A DNA stretch of 64,000 nucleotides from Hexactinellida sp. DTS-2022 (GCA_028753945.1 JAPNXP010000009.1:992001-1056000); one strand, 5' to 3'; counted from the stretch's first letter, positions 38,954 through 49,236 are shown. Numbers and translations: made by a program. Notes: generated from the sequence alone by a model not told the origin.

Positions 38954-41137
38954 ATGACTCCTTACACGTACTTATTGCTCCTTGCGTTGGTTACCTATCT
39001 GGGCCCCAGCTATGGCTCTGTCGTGTCCAGCAGTCAGGTCCAGCTGTGCAACAGACGCACCTCCTCAATGACCGTCTCGACTGACAACTGTAAGTCGACC
39101 TTTATAATTGTCCTGTCTGTCAAGTCTGACAATGGGAAGGGCTCCCACTTGATGGTGCACATCAGGGACTCGAAGGATGAGAGCGGAGAGTCCATACGAC
39201 TGTTGGACCCCTACAGGGTAGTTGTGAGCAAGTCAGCTGTGCACTACGACTACCCCCTGGAGTACACCGGGAACAATGTTAACAATCAGCTGAGAGAGTC
39301 CCAGCCTGTTTTGATTCAGAAGAACCTGTTCCGGGGGTGCACGGTGGATTTGTGTCCGGGCGAGAAGGACCGCTGGGGAGGGCTGATACCGGACAGCAAA
39401 GGTTTCTGTTGCGACCCCACCGGCGCCGAGAGGTGGGGCGGACAGAGGATCTTCAGACGCGGCTTTTCGCGGCAGCTCTCCACGAATGAGATCTGGCTGC
39501 GCAGCATCGCGTATTGCCCCAAGTACGACCCGCTCTGGTACGGGGTGTACCGGCCCGGGCAGCCCACGCTCCGCTTCGACATCAGGGTGGAGATACAGCG
39601 GAGATCCGCCAGCCCCCTACTGGGTCTCTTCCGGCGGACCGGGGGCTGGGAGACAGTGGACTCCGCCACTCTATCGAGCGCCATCGGGGCGTCCAGACTG
39701 GTGCAGTCTACAGCCGACATAAAGGTGCAGACAGTGGGGAGTTTCTTCCTCACAGACACCCTCCCCGACCTCTCCTCTAAGCTCGCCTTGGTTCCCAGCG
39801 ACAAAGAGTCGCACGAGCAGACGCGCGCCGGGGCGAGGGAGTGGCTGCTCGTGGACGCAGCCAGGTACGAGAAGAATAGCTTCGTGTGCAACAAACTTGG
39901 GTCGGAATTCAAGGCGTTTGTGTCTCAGCCCAGAAAGTGCTACCGACACCGGGGGTCTTGTTTCCAGTACTCGCCTCGCGGCATTTGGCAGCGCGACAAG
40001 TGGGCGGTGGGCAACAAGACCGCCCCTGCCCACTTCCCCTCCGCGTACGGCAGTTTCAGGGCCACAGCCGCTGAGAACAGAGACCTTCTTAGCGCCTTTC
40101 TCGGTCGGGGACAGGAGAGGAGCTCTCCCACATACCTGCGCTACCTGCTGCAGCAGACGCACACCACGGAGGTGCGACTCGAGTTCAGAGCCTCCAACGT
40201 GAGCTACGTCACGAATGTGGCCGCGGGGCGCATAGCCAGCGCAACAGCTGACGACTTCCGCGCGCTGGGCGGCGGCGGCCGGATTAAGGTTACGGTTGTA
40301 AACAGCGGTCACCTGACCAGCAGCTTCCTGCTCTCGCTTGAGGACTGCGATGACGCGGTTCTTCCGGTGGGAGATCGGTCTTTCGAGCTGAACCCGTCCG
40401 CCACTCGCACCGTAGAGTTCACAGTGTCTGTGACTATCGACAGCTCTGCTAACTACTCGTGTCTCGCTGTGCTGAGGGACAGCGGGGGGCTGCTCACTGA
40501 CAGCAAACAGGTCACGTTTGCGGCCAGAATGAGTTGTTACTGCCCTGTAACGTGTGGGTGCATATGCACTCCTCAAACAGACGGGAATAGTAACGTGAAT
40601 ACTACTGAGGAATCTGTTAATTCTACAGCTAGCAGCATGCTGGACATGAGTATGCTACAGTCCGAGTGTTTCTCCACAGAGAGTTTATTCTCTCTCAACA
40701 TTACTTACACCAGGCCGCCCTGTTATAGCTGCTACATCGTTAGGCAGATGCTGGACCCAGTTAAGATTGCTGTTGTGATAATAACGTTGCTACTCACGCT
40801 TGGAATGCTCAAGATGTTGATTGAAGATTGCCTGTGTCGAGATAAGGAGCGGAGGCGGCGCCGGTTCGTAGACAGCTTTCTCGGCAGCAAAAGCAAGTCC
40901 CACAAGAGACACCAAGTTAGCGAGAGCACTGTGGACTGGTTTCTGGGTGCCTGTTTCTTCCTATATCTCCCTTGTTTGGTTTGTATTGCTCCTTTGTGTC
41001 GCGTGGGGAATAAGAAGAAGCGAGAACAAAGAGAACGGCTTAGAGAAACCCTGAGTACGTATAGGATCGAAGCTAAGAAACAGAGGTACAGGAAAATCGC
41101 AAAAGATTCAGTGGAGTTGAAACGAGCCATTAGTTAA
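38954..41137 (+). CDS. HAP2: HAP2/GCS1 gamete membrane fusion protein
   Basis: Single exon, 727 aa. A signal peptide (YLLLLALVTYLGPSYG) is followed by the HAP2 ectodomain: many Cys, QVQLCNRRTSSM and TDNCKSTFIIVLSV near the start, the conserved GFCCDPTG near residue 150, then LRSIAYCPKYDPLWYGVY and FDIRVEIQ. A Cys-rich block (SCYCPVTCGCICTP) near 525-545 precedes a transmembrane helix at ~603-623 (KIAVVIITLLLTLGMLKML). The cytoplasmic tail has Arg runs and, unusually, a second hydrophobic Cys-rich segment (WFLGACFFLYLPCLVCIAPL) near 661-682. HAP2 is a class II fusogen that merges gamete membranes, usually expressed in sperm. Its presence without introns is notable. Confidence 0.92.
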   Translation: MTPYTYLLLLALVTYLGPSYGSVVSSSQVQLCNRRTSSMTVSTDNCKSTFIIVLSVKSDNGKGSHLMVHIRDSKDESGESIRLLDPYRVVVSKSAVHYDYPLEYTGNNVNNQLRESQPVLIQKNLFRGCTVDLCPGEKDRWGGLIPDSKGFCCDPTGAERWGGQRIFRRGFSRQLSTNEIWLRSIAYCPKYDPLWYGVYRPGQPTLRFDIRVEIQRRSASPLLGLFRRTGGWETVDSATLSSAIGASRLVQSTADIKVQTVGSFFLTDTLPDLSSKLALVPSDKESHEQTRAGAREWLLVDAARYEKNSFVCNKLGSEFKAFVSQPRKCYRHRGSCFQYSPRGIWQRDKWAVGNKTAPAHFPSAYGSFRATAAENRDLLSAFLGRGQERSSPTYLRYLLQQTHTTEVRLEFRASNVSYVTNVAAGRIASATADDFRALGGGGRIKVTVVNSGHLTSSFLLSLEDCDDAVLPVGDRSFELNPSATRTVEFTVSVTIDSSANYSCLAVLRDSGGLLTDSKQVTFAARMSCYCPVTCGCICTPQTDGNSNVNTTEESVNSTASSMLDMSMLQSECFSTESLFSLNITYTRPPCYSCYIVRQMLDPVKIAVVIITLLLTLGMLKMLIEDCLCRDKERRRRRFVDSFLGSKSKSHKRHQVSESTVDWFLGACFFLYLPCLVCIAPLCRVGNKKKREQRERLRETLSTYRIEAKKQRYRKIAKDSVELKRAIS

Positions 41138-42179
41138 TTGTTAATTAATTAAATATAGCGTATTGCTTCGAATAAGCTCCCCGGCGCTTAATGTTTTCGT
41201 GGGCCAAAATTATCCTGAATTTTTTGAAAAATCCAGAAGATAATATTTAGGACCGTTCTATTGGTTCTCACCGACAATGCATACGCCAAAATCAATGGAA
41301 TTACACTCCAGTTATCAACAAATGTGTTTGGATGCTATCATACCAATGTATTTTTATCGACCCGGCGCTTATTCGGGGAAATACGGTACCCACGAATAGG
41401 TGGTTGTTAATTTACCCGCTTCGTTTCTTATCTAATTGCACAAGGCCTCATGACGCACAGACTAACATCTTTTGTAGTGTCTGGGATATTTATGCCCATG
41501 TCTTGATTAATAAGTTTAAATAAGCTTCTAATTTTATCCTTAATATGAGTAAGTACTTTATTAGGTCATCTGTATTTGTAATTTCCCAACTTAATATTAG
41601 ACAAAATATATCTATTTTTAACGATTTGGAAATTACAGGTTTTCTGAATATCTATAAATGCCCATTGTAATTAAATCTGATTACAAAACTTTGTTATATT
41701 CGCTGATAATACTCCTGATTCTTGAAAGGACCAATTTGTTCCCGCGGTAAATAATGCTAATTATACTCCTCACTTAACCTCGAATCAGCATTTCTTTTCT
41801 TAATTAATTAAACATAAATCGACGTCCAACTTTAAACCCTAGAAGCCTAGATTAAACCCTAGATCATCATGAAAAATTACGAGTTATGCTCGCCCTTTAG
41901 CCATACCTAGATATCGAAGTAAAGTCCGTTAGATAACTTTTGAAATAACCTCAGTAGCTATAGAAATTTGATGCCCGCTCAATAAGGAGATATTTTAAAT
42001 TTTAAATTTTAGTTTATACTACTGTGTATTCTGGTATATTAAGTAAGGATTCTCATCCCATTATGCACTCATTTGCTGTGTATTTATATGTTCAAATTTT
42101 AATTGTAATAATTCGTACTTGTATTTCATATTAGTCCGCATTTCACATAGAATATATGTTTCCTTTATTTGTATAATGT
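41138..42179. other. Spacer between HAP2 and LACTB
   Basis: AT-rich; contains the MITE at 41153-41395. No upstream LACTB exon could be recognised here although one might be expected. Confidence 0.45.
41153..41395. mobile_element. MITE with GAATAAGC.CC ends
   Basis: Left end AGCGTATTGCTTCGAATAAG and right end, reverse-complemented, ACCGTATTTCCCCGAATAAG; both continue into C.CCCGG or CGCCGGG. About 24-bp inverted ends with a few mismatches, no ORF. Confidence 0.6.
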
Positions 42180-43392
42180 ATGATAATTGTATTAGGTATC
42201 CCCGGAATAAGCGCCGCGGTCTCTGTCGATGGGAGAACAGTCTGGAGCGAGGGCTACGGCTACTCTGACGTAGAGAATCTGGTGCCCTGCACCCCCAGCT
42301 CTGTTATGCGGATTGCCAGCATCAGCAAGCCTCTCACGGCCTCTGCCCTAGCTCTCCTCTGGCAGAGAGGAAAAGTAGATTTAGATCTCCCCATACAAAC
42401 TTATGTACCAGAGTTCCCTGTTAAGAATTTCGAAGGGAAAGCAGTAACAATAACAACACGACAAGTTATGTCGCACATGTCTGGCATTAGAAACTATCTA
42501 CAGGCTGACCAAGTAGACAAAAAGAACTCAAAATCACAGGTTATAATAATGGTCTCGGTAATGAGTGAATAACAATTTAAATTTCTCAATTTATTCCCAG
42601 GTTTCTAAGATTATTGAAGAAGAGTGGCACAACAAATCCAATTTCTCCGATCTTAGCTCTTCTCTGAATCTATTCAAAGACGACCCTCTCATACACGCTC
42701 CCGGCACCCGCTATCACTACTCCACACACGCATGGACTCTAATAAGCGCCGTCATCGAGGCAGCAGGGAATCAGCCCTTACTACCCTTCATGCACAGCCA
42801 CGTGATTGCTCCCTACAAGCTTAGCAACACGCAGGCGGATAGGAATGCTCCTATCCTCCCACACAGAAGCAGGTGCTACCAGAGGAAACACAACTGGCTC
42901 CGGAACACGCCGTATGTTGACAACTCCTATAAGTGGGCGGGGGGCGGCTTCCTATCGAGTGTGCTAGACATTTCCAGGTTTGGTAACACTATGCTAGGGT
43001 TCTATCAGGGCGTGTACACTGATTATTCTGAACAGACAGATAGCCACGTGTTGTCTAGAGAGACAGTTAAGCAAATGTGGAAATGCCAAACGCCGCTAAA
43101 TGAAAAGGGATATTGCGTCGGTCTAGGTTGGTTTGTAAATCCGCAGGTGGATCCTCTGCAGGCCCGGGAAGCAGGGCGGTTTGAGAGGTTTTCTGTGTTC
43201 CACTCTGGGGGAGCTGTGGGGGCGTCTAGCCACCTCCTCGTTCTGCCCAGGGGAGAGGAGGGCGTGAGTTTTCGCGGGAAAATGAGGCAAAATGGAGTTG
43301 TTGTTGCTATAATTGGTAATCTAGAAGGTATTTCTTTTCATAATTTAATAACTGAAATCGGAGACGATATCTACTCTGCGGCTTATAACTAA
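42180..43392 (+). CDS. LACTB: Serine beta-lactamase-like protein LACTB
   Basis: Two exons, 42180-42539 and 42601-43392, phase 0 across a 61-bp intron; 383 aa. It is a class C beta-lactamase/penicillin-binding fold: GIPGISAAVSVDG start, VMRIASISKPLT containing the catalytic SxxK (SISK), a YSTH in place of YxN, and HSGGAVGASSHLL for the KTG-like HTGG. These match LACTB, a mitochondrial intermembrane-space protein that forms filaments and affects lipid metabolism. The ATG used lies directly before the homologous region, with an AG at 42194-42195, so an upstream exon carrying the targeting sequence may be missing; none was found. As written the protein lacks a mitochondrial presequence. Confidence 0.85.
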
Positions 43393-43728
43393 TAGTACGA
43401 ACTCGCGTTATGCGGTTGAGTTTATATTGTGTCTGTAAATATTGATGATTGCGTTCGAATTACTGTCTATTTCTGACTCGGTTAATATTTGGAAAATATG
43501 TTGCAGTTTGTGGGTACAACTGTTCTATATTTATTATAAATTTGCATATTTAGAATACAAATAACCGTTAGTCCGTTAGTTCAAATACCCTATATTTCGT
43601 TACTATAATTACTATTAATTTATACTATATTACAAAAATATATTAGCTTTGATTGGATTACATAATCCTAACACACAACTGAATTCTATTCTTCAAATAC
43701 TGTACTTGTATCTCCTCAAGTCTTCGAA
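43393..43728. other. AT-rich spacer and Argonaute promoter region
   Basis: 336 bp, no gene or repeat recognised. Confidence 0.45.
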
Positions 43729-46700
43729 ATGTCTGATCGCGGAAGAGGTAACAAAGGCCGCGGGGGGCGGGGTCGGGGCAGGGGCAGGGGTGCAGGCAGG
43801 GGTCAAAGGAATGTTTCTGAGTCGCTGGGCGCTATGAGGCTCGACGAGAGACCGACCACTGCTCCGTCTAGGCCCCACCAGCCCAGCCCCCCGGACTCCT
43901 CTCCTGAGAAGCGGTCTCGAACCCCAGAGCGAGAGGCTCCTCCCTTCCCCGGGCTACAGACCACGCCCTCTCCGCCCTCCTCCTGTCTACAGACCACGCC
44001 CTCTCCGCCCTCCTCCGGTCTACAAACCACGCCCTCCCCGCCCTCCTCCAGTAGCGGGGGGTCCCCCGGCGCCACCTACTCTCCAGAGGTAGTCTCACTT
44101 CCTCCCGTGAGCCACGATTCTGTGGGAAACGGAGATTTCCATTTTGGCTCCAGCATAGGAGGGAACTCCCAGCAGTCCCGCGCGCTGTTCCCTCCCCCCA
44201 GACCCGCCACCGGGTACGGGACGCTCGGCAGGAAGATCGCTCTGAAGCTCAACTTCTTCGAGATGAAGCTCCCGAGCCAGAGCATAATCAATCAGTACCG
44301 AGTTGACATCACGCAGGACCGGGACCACGGCGAGGAGAGGGTCGTGATTCAGAAGCACGTCTGTCTGAGTGTGTGGCAGGCGCTGCTGAAGAAGTACGCA
44401 GAAGAGCTGAAGGGGAAGTTCCCTGTGTACGACGGTCGGTCTACTCTCTACGCGAAGGAGATCCTGTGGGGCGGCGCCAGGACATTCAAGATAGACTGGG
44501 AGGACTCGGAGGACGGAGACAGGAAGCGGACGCACAGCGTGCACATCTCCCGCACCGGCAGTGTGGACCTGTCTCTGCTGCAGGAATTCATAAATCGGAA
44601 GAAGCCCTACGAGACCGCCACCACCCGACAGGATGAGTTCGACTCTGGCCGCTCTGCTATCCAGGCTATAGAGGTCATACTCAGCCAGCTGCCCAAGTCC
44701 CTCTACAACACGATCGGCCGGAGCCACTACTTCGACCCTGGCAGGAACCAGGTGAGTCTCGGACAGGGCTGCGACATTTGGGAGGGCTACTACCAGTCCA
44801 TCCGCCCGGGCCAATGGAAGCCCTTCGTTAACCTCGACGTCACATTCACGGCGATAATGCAGGACATCAACCTGGTGGATTTCATCTGCGAGCTGTCAGG
44901 GTGCCAGTACCCCGGGGACGCTCTGAGGGGGCGGAACCTGGGCGAGGTCAAGAGCCAGCTCTGCGGTCTGAAGGTCTCCACCAACCACATGGGGTACAAG
45001 CGAGTGTACAAACTGAACAACGACAAGCGGAAGGTCCTGGGGAAGTCGGCCCGAGATTTCCAATTCCAGCTGGGCGACGGCGTGATCACCAGTGTGGAGA
45101 GGTACTACCAGGAGAAGTACAAGATAAGACTCGAGTGCCCGGGTCTGAATATGGTTGTCGTGGGCAGTAGGGGCACCACGCAGCTGCCCATGGAGCTCTG
45201 CACTATCGTGAGGGGACAGCACCGGAAGGGAAAGCTAACAGCTGACCAGACCTCGGAGATGATCCGGTCAGCTGCTAAGCCAGCCCACGAGCGGATGCAC
45301 AGGATAGAGGAGATAGCGAAGAAGGAACTCTTTTCTACTCCGCTAATGAAGTATTACGGGATAGACGTGGATAATAGGATGTACGAGACATCGGCTAGGG
45401 TTCTAGAGCCGCCTAGAATAACCTACTCCAACAAGGAGCTGACCCCCAGAGATGGGTGCTGGAATCTGCAGGGAGTTCAGTTCTATTCAGGAATGAAGCT
45501 GGATAACTGGGTCATCATTGACTTCGTGGGAGTGCGAGAAGACAACCTGTACAAGTTCTTGGATGAGCTGCGAAGCGTGGGACGCAACAGTGGGATTTTG
45601 ATATCTGATCCCTGTGACGTAGTCTCCCCCAGGATCAACACTAGGGACGATGAGTTCAGGAAGATCGGTGCTATTAGACAAGAATTCGAGAGCCTGCACA
45701 AGAAGTACAATCCGGCCATGTTCATGGTGTTTCTAAACGAGAAGAAGCCGTTCCCACTCCCTAATAAGGACATGTATAAACACGTCAAGTCTATATGCGA
45801 CTACGAACTCGGAGTTCTCTCCCAGTGCATAAAGGACAAAAACGTATTCAAATCCAACACAAGTACAATCGCTAACATTTGTCTCAAGATCAACGCCAAG
45901 CTGGGGGGAATTAACCACATAATCGACAAATCGACAACTTCGTTCGCGCACCTCTTCAAGAAACCGATAATGTTCATCGGAGCAGACGTGAACCACCCTC
46001 ACGTCGGGATGGACGAGGTGATGCCCTCCATAGCCGCGGCCGTCGGGTCCATTGACTCTAAGCTGGCCAAGTACGTGAGCAGCGTGCGCTTCCAGAAGCA
46101 CAGTCGCACCGTGGAGAAGAAGGAGCAGGAGCCCGGACTGCCGAAAAGAAAGGAGCGACTCGAGATGATAGACAAGTTCGACGACATGTGCTACGAGCTT
46201 ATTTCTGCGTTCCGGGAGAACTGCAAGGGGAACCTGCCCGAGCGGATCATATACTACCGCGACGGGGTCTCGGAGGGGCAGTTCCGCGAGGTGCTCAACA
46301 GGGAACTGACGTCAATGAGGAGAGCCTGTGGGCGCTTCTCCGCCGACTACCAGCCCGCTATTACGATTGTGTGCGTGCAGAAGCGACACCACCTGAGGAT
46401 GTTCTGCAAGGACAGGAGAGACGCGGTCGGAAAGGGAAACAATGTGCCTCCGGGCTGTGTACTGGACAGTGACGTGACTCACCCCGTGGAGTTCGACTTC
46501 TATCTCTGCAGCCACTTCGGTCTGCAGGGGACCAGTCGCCCCACGCACTACCACGTGCTCTGGGACGAAAACGACTTCAACTCTAACTCTCTCCAGGCCC
46601 TCACCTACCACCTCTGCCATCTCTACGCGAGGTGCACCAAGGCCGTCTCCATCCCGGCCCCGGTGTACTACGCACACTGGGTGGCCTTCAGAGCTATGAT

Positions 46701-46830
46701 GTCTACAAACTTTGAGGACGACACCTCTTCTGTCAGGAGCAGCGGAAGCGGCGGCAGCGGGGAAGCGGTCAACTGGGACGAGAAAAGGAAGCCATTGCTT
46801 ATTCGGAATGGACTCATGTACTGGGCCTAA
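43729..46830 (+). CDS. AGO: Argonaute (AGO clade) protein
   Basis: Single exon, 1033 aa. The N-terminus (1-30) is Arg/Gly-rich (GRGNKGRGGRGRGRGRG), then a Pro/Ser region with three 11-residue repeats LQTTPSPPSS. After the N domain (GYGTLGRKIALKLNFFEMKL) come PAZ (residues ~370-490), MID and PIWI. PIWI shows GADVNHP (first Asp), YYRDGVSEGQF (second Asp), TSRPTHYHVLWDEN and YYAHWVAFRA, giving a DxDxH-type catalytic set with the His kept, so it should be slicer-competent. The QGTSRP.HYHVLWD and CTKAVSIPAPVYYAH strings place it in the AGO rather than PIWI clade. It binds miRNA/siRNA in the cytoplasm. Absence of any intron in a gene this long is unusual for an animal Argonaute. Confidence 0.93.
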   Translation: MSDRGRGNKGRGGRGRGRGRGAGRGQRNVSESLGAMRLDERPTTAPSRPHQPSPPDSSPEKRSRTPEREAPPFPGLQTTPSPPSSCLQTTPSPPSSGLQTTPSPPSSSSGGSPGATYSPEVVSLPPVSHDSVGNGDFHFGSSIGGNSQQSRALFPPPRPATGYGTLGRKIALKLNFFEMKLPSQSIINQYRVDITQDRDHGEERVVIQKHVCLSVWQALLKKYAEELKGKFPVYDGRSTLYAKEILWGGARTFKIDWEDSEDGDRKRTHSVHISRTGSVDLSLLQEFINRKKPYETATTRQDEFDSGRSAIQAIEVILSQLPKSLYNTIGRSHYFDPGRNQVSLGQGCDIWEGYYQSIRPGQWKPFVNLDVTFTAIMQDINLVDFICELSGCQYPGDALRGRNLGEVKSQLCGLKVSTNHMGYKRVYKLNNDKRKVLGKSARDFQFQLGDGVITSVERYYQEKYKIRLECPGLNMVVVGSRGTTQLPMELCTIVRGQHRKGKLTADQTSEMIRSAAKPAHERMHRIEEIAKKELFSTPLMKYYGIDVDNRMYETSARVLEPPRITYSNKELTPRDGCWNLQGVQFYSGMKLDNWVIIDFVGVREDNLYKFLDELRSVGRNSGILISDPCDVVSPRINTRDDEFRKIGAIRQEFESLHKKYNPAMFMVFLNEKKPFPLPNKDMYKHVKSICDYELGVLSQCIKDKNVFKSNTSTIANICLKINAKLGGINHIIDKSTTSFAHLFKKPIMFIGADVNHPHVGMDEVMPSIAAAVGSIDSKLAKYVSSVRFQKHSRTVEKKEQEPGLPKRKERLEMIDKFDDMCYELISAFRENCKGNLPERIIYYRDGVSEGQFREVLNRELTSMRRACGRFSADYQPAITIVCVQKRHHLRMFCKDRRDAVGKGNNVPPGCVLDSDVTHPVEFDFYLCSHFGLQGTSRPTHYHVLWDENDFNSNSLQALTYHLCHLYARCTKAVSIPAPVYYAHWVAFRAMMSTNFEDDTSSVRSSGSGGSGEAVNWDEKRKPLLIRNGLMYWA
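43954..44052 (+). repeat. Three 33-bp tandem repeats in the Argonaute N-terminus
   Basis: Three nearly identical in-frame units starting CTACAGACCACGCCCTCTCC, 33 bp each, encoding LQTTPSPPSS plus one variable residue (C, G, S). Recent intragenic expansion; length probably polymorphic. Confidence 0.9.
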
Positions 46831-47443
46831 CCCTCTTCCTATCAGCTCGTATTATACTGCGTTGCGTTAATTAGTTTGCTTGTTCTGTGTTGTGTCTTAC
46901 ATTATTTTTGTTAGAGATTGGCAGTAGCATACCCCCTATAGTTCAGAACTAGTGCAGTTCCTTAGGTGCTTGTAATGTTTGTCTGCTTGGTACCTTTTGA
47001 AGGATATGCTAATAAATATTTATTTCTTGCTCTTGCAGTGGGAGAGATGTAGCGTCTTGGTGTTAACAACACCAGACAATTTACATTGGAGTTCAAAATA
47101 TATATACGGTATGCCTACACTTGGCAGCGACTAACGAGCAATTGGGCAAATGCTTACACGGCTTAGATTCCCTCTAATTGTGACCAAAGCGAATTACAAA
47201 CTAACTTGAATTATGAACTAGATCTAAAACAATGCATGGTTTTGTAATTTATCCTCTAGTAAATGCAAATTATTAATTAAATTGAAATAAATTCTAATTT
47301 TAGAGAATTGTAATGAGGCCATATAAAATATAAATAAATACGTACCTTGTTTATCATCCCCGTCCGTCCCAATTTTACACTCCGTTCGGATATATTTTAT
47401 TATCATCTTATGAACACGAGCCCTTCGTTCTCGGTCGTTTATA
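46831..47443. other. Argonaute 3' flank
   Basis: AT-rich with an AATAAATA near 47010. No gene recognised. Confidence 0.45.
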
Positions 47444-48176
47444 TTTTAACATGTTTAAAAAAATTAAGCATGTTTTTTTTTAAACATGTTTTTTTTTTAA
47501 ACATGTTTTAATTAAAACATGTTTTAATTAAAACATGTTTTTTTTAAACATGTTTTTTTTTAAACATGTTTTTTTTTAAACATGTTTTTTTTTAAACATG
47601 TTTTTTTTTAAACATGTTTTTTTTTAAACATGTTTTTTTTTAAACATGTTTTTTTTTAAACATGTTTTTTTTTAAACATGTTTTTTTTTAAACATGTTTT
47701 TTTTTAAACATTTTTTTTTTAAAACGTTTTTTTTAAACATGTTTTTTTTTAAATATGTTTTTTTTTAAACATGTTTTTTTTAAAACATGTTTTTTTTTAA
47801 ACATGTTTTTTTTAAAACATGTTTTAATTAAAACATGTTTTTTTTAAAACATGTTTTAATTAAAACATGTTTTTTTTTAAACATGTTTTTTTTTAAACAT
47901 GTTTTTTTTTAAACATGTTTTTTTTTAAACATGTTTTTTTAAACATGTTTTTTTTTAAACATGTTTTTTTTTAAACATGTTTTTTTTAAAACATGTTTTT
48001 TTTAAAACATGTTTTTTTTTAAACATGTTTTTTTTAAAACATGTTTTTTTTAAAACATGTTTTTTTTTAAACATGTTTTTTTTTAAACATGTTTTTTTTT
48101 AAACATGTTTTTTTTTAAACATGTTTTTTTTTAAACATGTTTTTTTTAAAACATGTTTTAATTTTAACATATTTAA
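47444..48176. repeat. AAACATGTTT palindromic satellite array
   Basis: About 45 copies of a 15-17 bp unit, AAACATGTTTTTTTTT, over ~730 bp. The core AAACATGTTT is a perfect palindrome; the T/A spacer varies in length (T5-T9) and is sometimes TTAATTAA. Base composition is almost pure A/T with a single CATG per unit. Open frames across it are artefacts of the repeat. Confidence 0.95.
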
Positions 48177-48187
48177 ATTAGGGAATC

Positions 48188-48352
48188 CTTATATAGAGCT
48201 GAGCTTTGTAGAGTTCAGATTTTTTCCCATACTAAAAGCCCAGGCTTACTTTCTAAAGGTCAATTTCAAACTCTGGAAAAAACTGACCTTTCTCAGTGCC
48301 TAAATACACATAGTGAAAAACTGAACTCGACTAGAGCTGAGCTCTATATAAG
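48188..48352. mobile_element. MITE with CTTATATAGAGCT ends
   Basis: 165 bp; left end CTTATATAGAGCTGAGCT and right end, reverse-complemented, CTTATATAGAGCTCAGCT, continuing into GAGTTCAG on both sides (about 38-bp inverted ends). Internal AAAAGCCCA is shared with the element in XRN1 intron 2. Confidence 0.8.
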
Positions 48353-48733
48353 TAATCTCTTTGAATAAAACATGTTTGCATGTTTAAATTAAAACATGTT
48401 TGCGACGCTTAGTTTATACTTAGTTTAAGTTTTATGTTTAAGTTTAAGTAGTTTAGTGAATAAGGCCCCTGGGCTTTAAGCACTAGCGATATGGGGACAG
48501 GGGGCCTAAAACGCTGCGGTACCCAAAACGCGCTTACACCGGTGTCAGAGGAGATCCTGTTCCCCCGAACTATTTTTCCTAGGAAATATTGTTCCCCTCT
48601 GCCTAATAGAAAATATTGTACAGTATTCGCTAGGGAATACTGTATCCCCTTTTAGTACAGTAGTAATATTAACATCCGTACAGTGTTATATTTGATATGA
48701 CACAATCGAAAGTGAATTCGAGAAAATCCAATT

Positions 48734-48826
48734 ACAGTCGACTCCGTTTAATAGGGCCACCTTGGGACCAGGTTGTTTTGACCCGATTAAGCGGAGAAAC
48801 CGATTAACCGATGGCTCTATTAAATC
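48734..48826. mobile_element. MITE family B, copy 2, nested
   Basis: Begins CAGTCGACTCCGTTTAATAG, contains GGGACCAGGTTGTTTTGACC and CGATTAAGCGG, ends CGATGGCTCTATTAA. Same order as copy 1 at 34641-34731 in opposite orientation. Inserted in the larger CCGGTGTCA element. Confidence 0.65.
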
Positions 48827-49173
48827 GTAAGTTATAATTATTGCCCAATTTAATATCGAAAAACTGATGAAGAATCATTTTGCTATTTAAAACTAGTTTA
48901 TTAAGCATTAAAACTACAGTAGTTTGTTGCATTGTCTATTAACAACATTAGTTTCCATCAATTTTACATGGCAACGAACGGTAAACGCCCGCCGGTAGGG
49001 CTGAAACGAATATTGGAAATGTAACGAACGAACCTTTTTCTAAAAAGCATTTTCCAACAAAATAAATACAACAATACAAGAAATAGTTATTTATTCTAAA
49101 ACTGATATGCATATTTCAAAAAAGTTGACTACTCGGGGTCACGTGACTCTCCCGCCTCACCCGACATTTTATT

Positions 49174-49236
49174 ATGAGCATGCTCACTGGACCCTATGAG
49201 CATGCTCACTCGACCCAGTGAGCATGCTCACTCGAC
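49174..49236. repeat. Three tandem units with the palindrome GAGCATGCTC
   Basis: Units TGAGCATGCTCACTGGACCC, TGAGCATGCTCACTCGACCC and TGAGCATGCTCACTCGAC at a ~22-bp period. Each carries a 10-bp perfect palindrome. Confidence 0.85.

Noticed and set aside
42196-42222. LACTB exon start resembles the GAATAAGCGCC terminus of the MITE at 41153-41395, suggesting exonised transposon
   Set aside because: The encoded residues (GISAAVSVDG) match the LACTB family itself, so the DNA likeness is most simply coincidence.
47444-48176. Possible CRISPR-like array
   Set aside because: Repeats are 10-bp palindromes with homopolymer spacers, not unique spacers, and the context is eukaryotic.
48121-48303. 60-codon frame starting in the satellite
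   Set aside because: Starts inside the AAACATGTTT array and continues through a MITE; no protein features.
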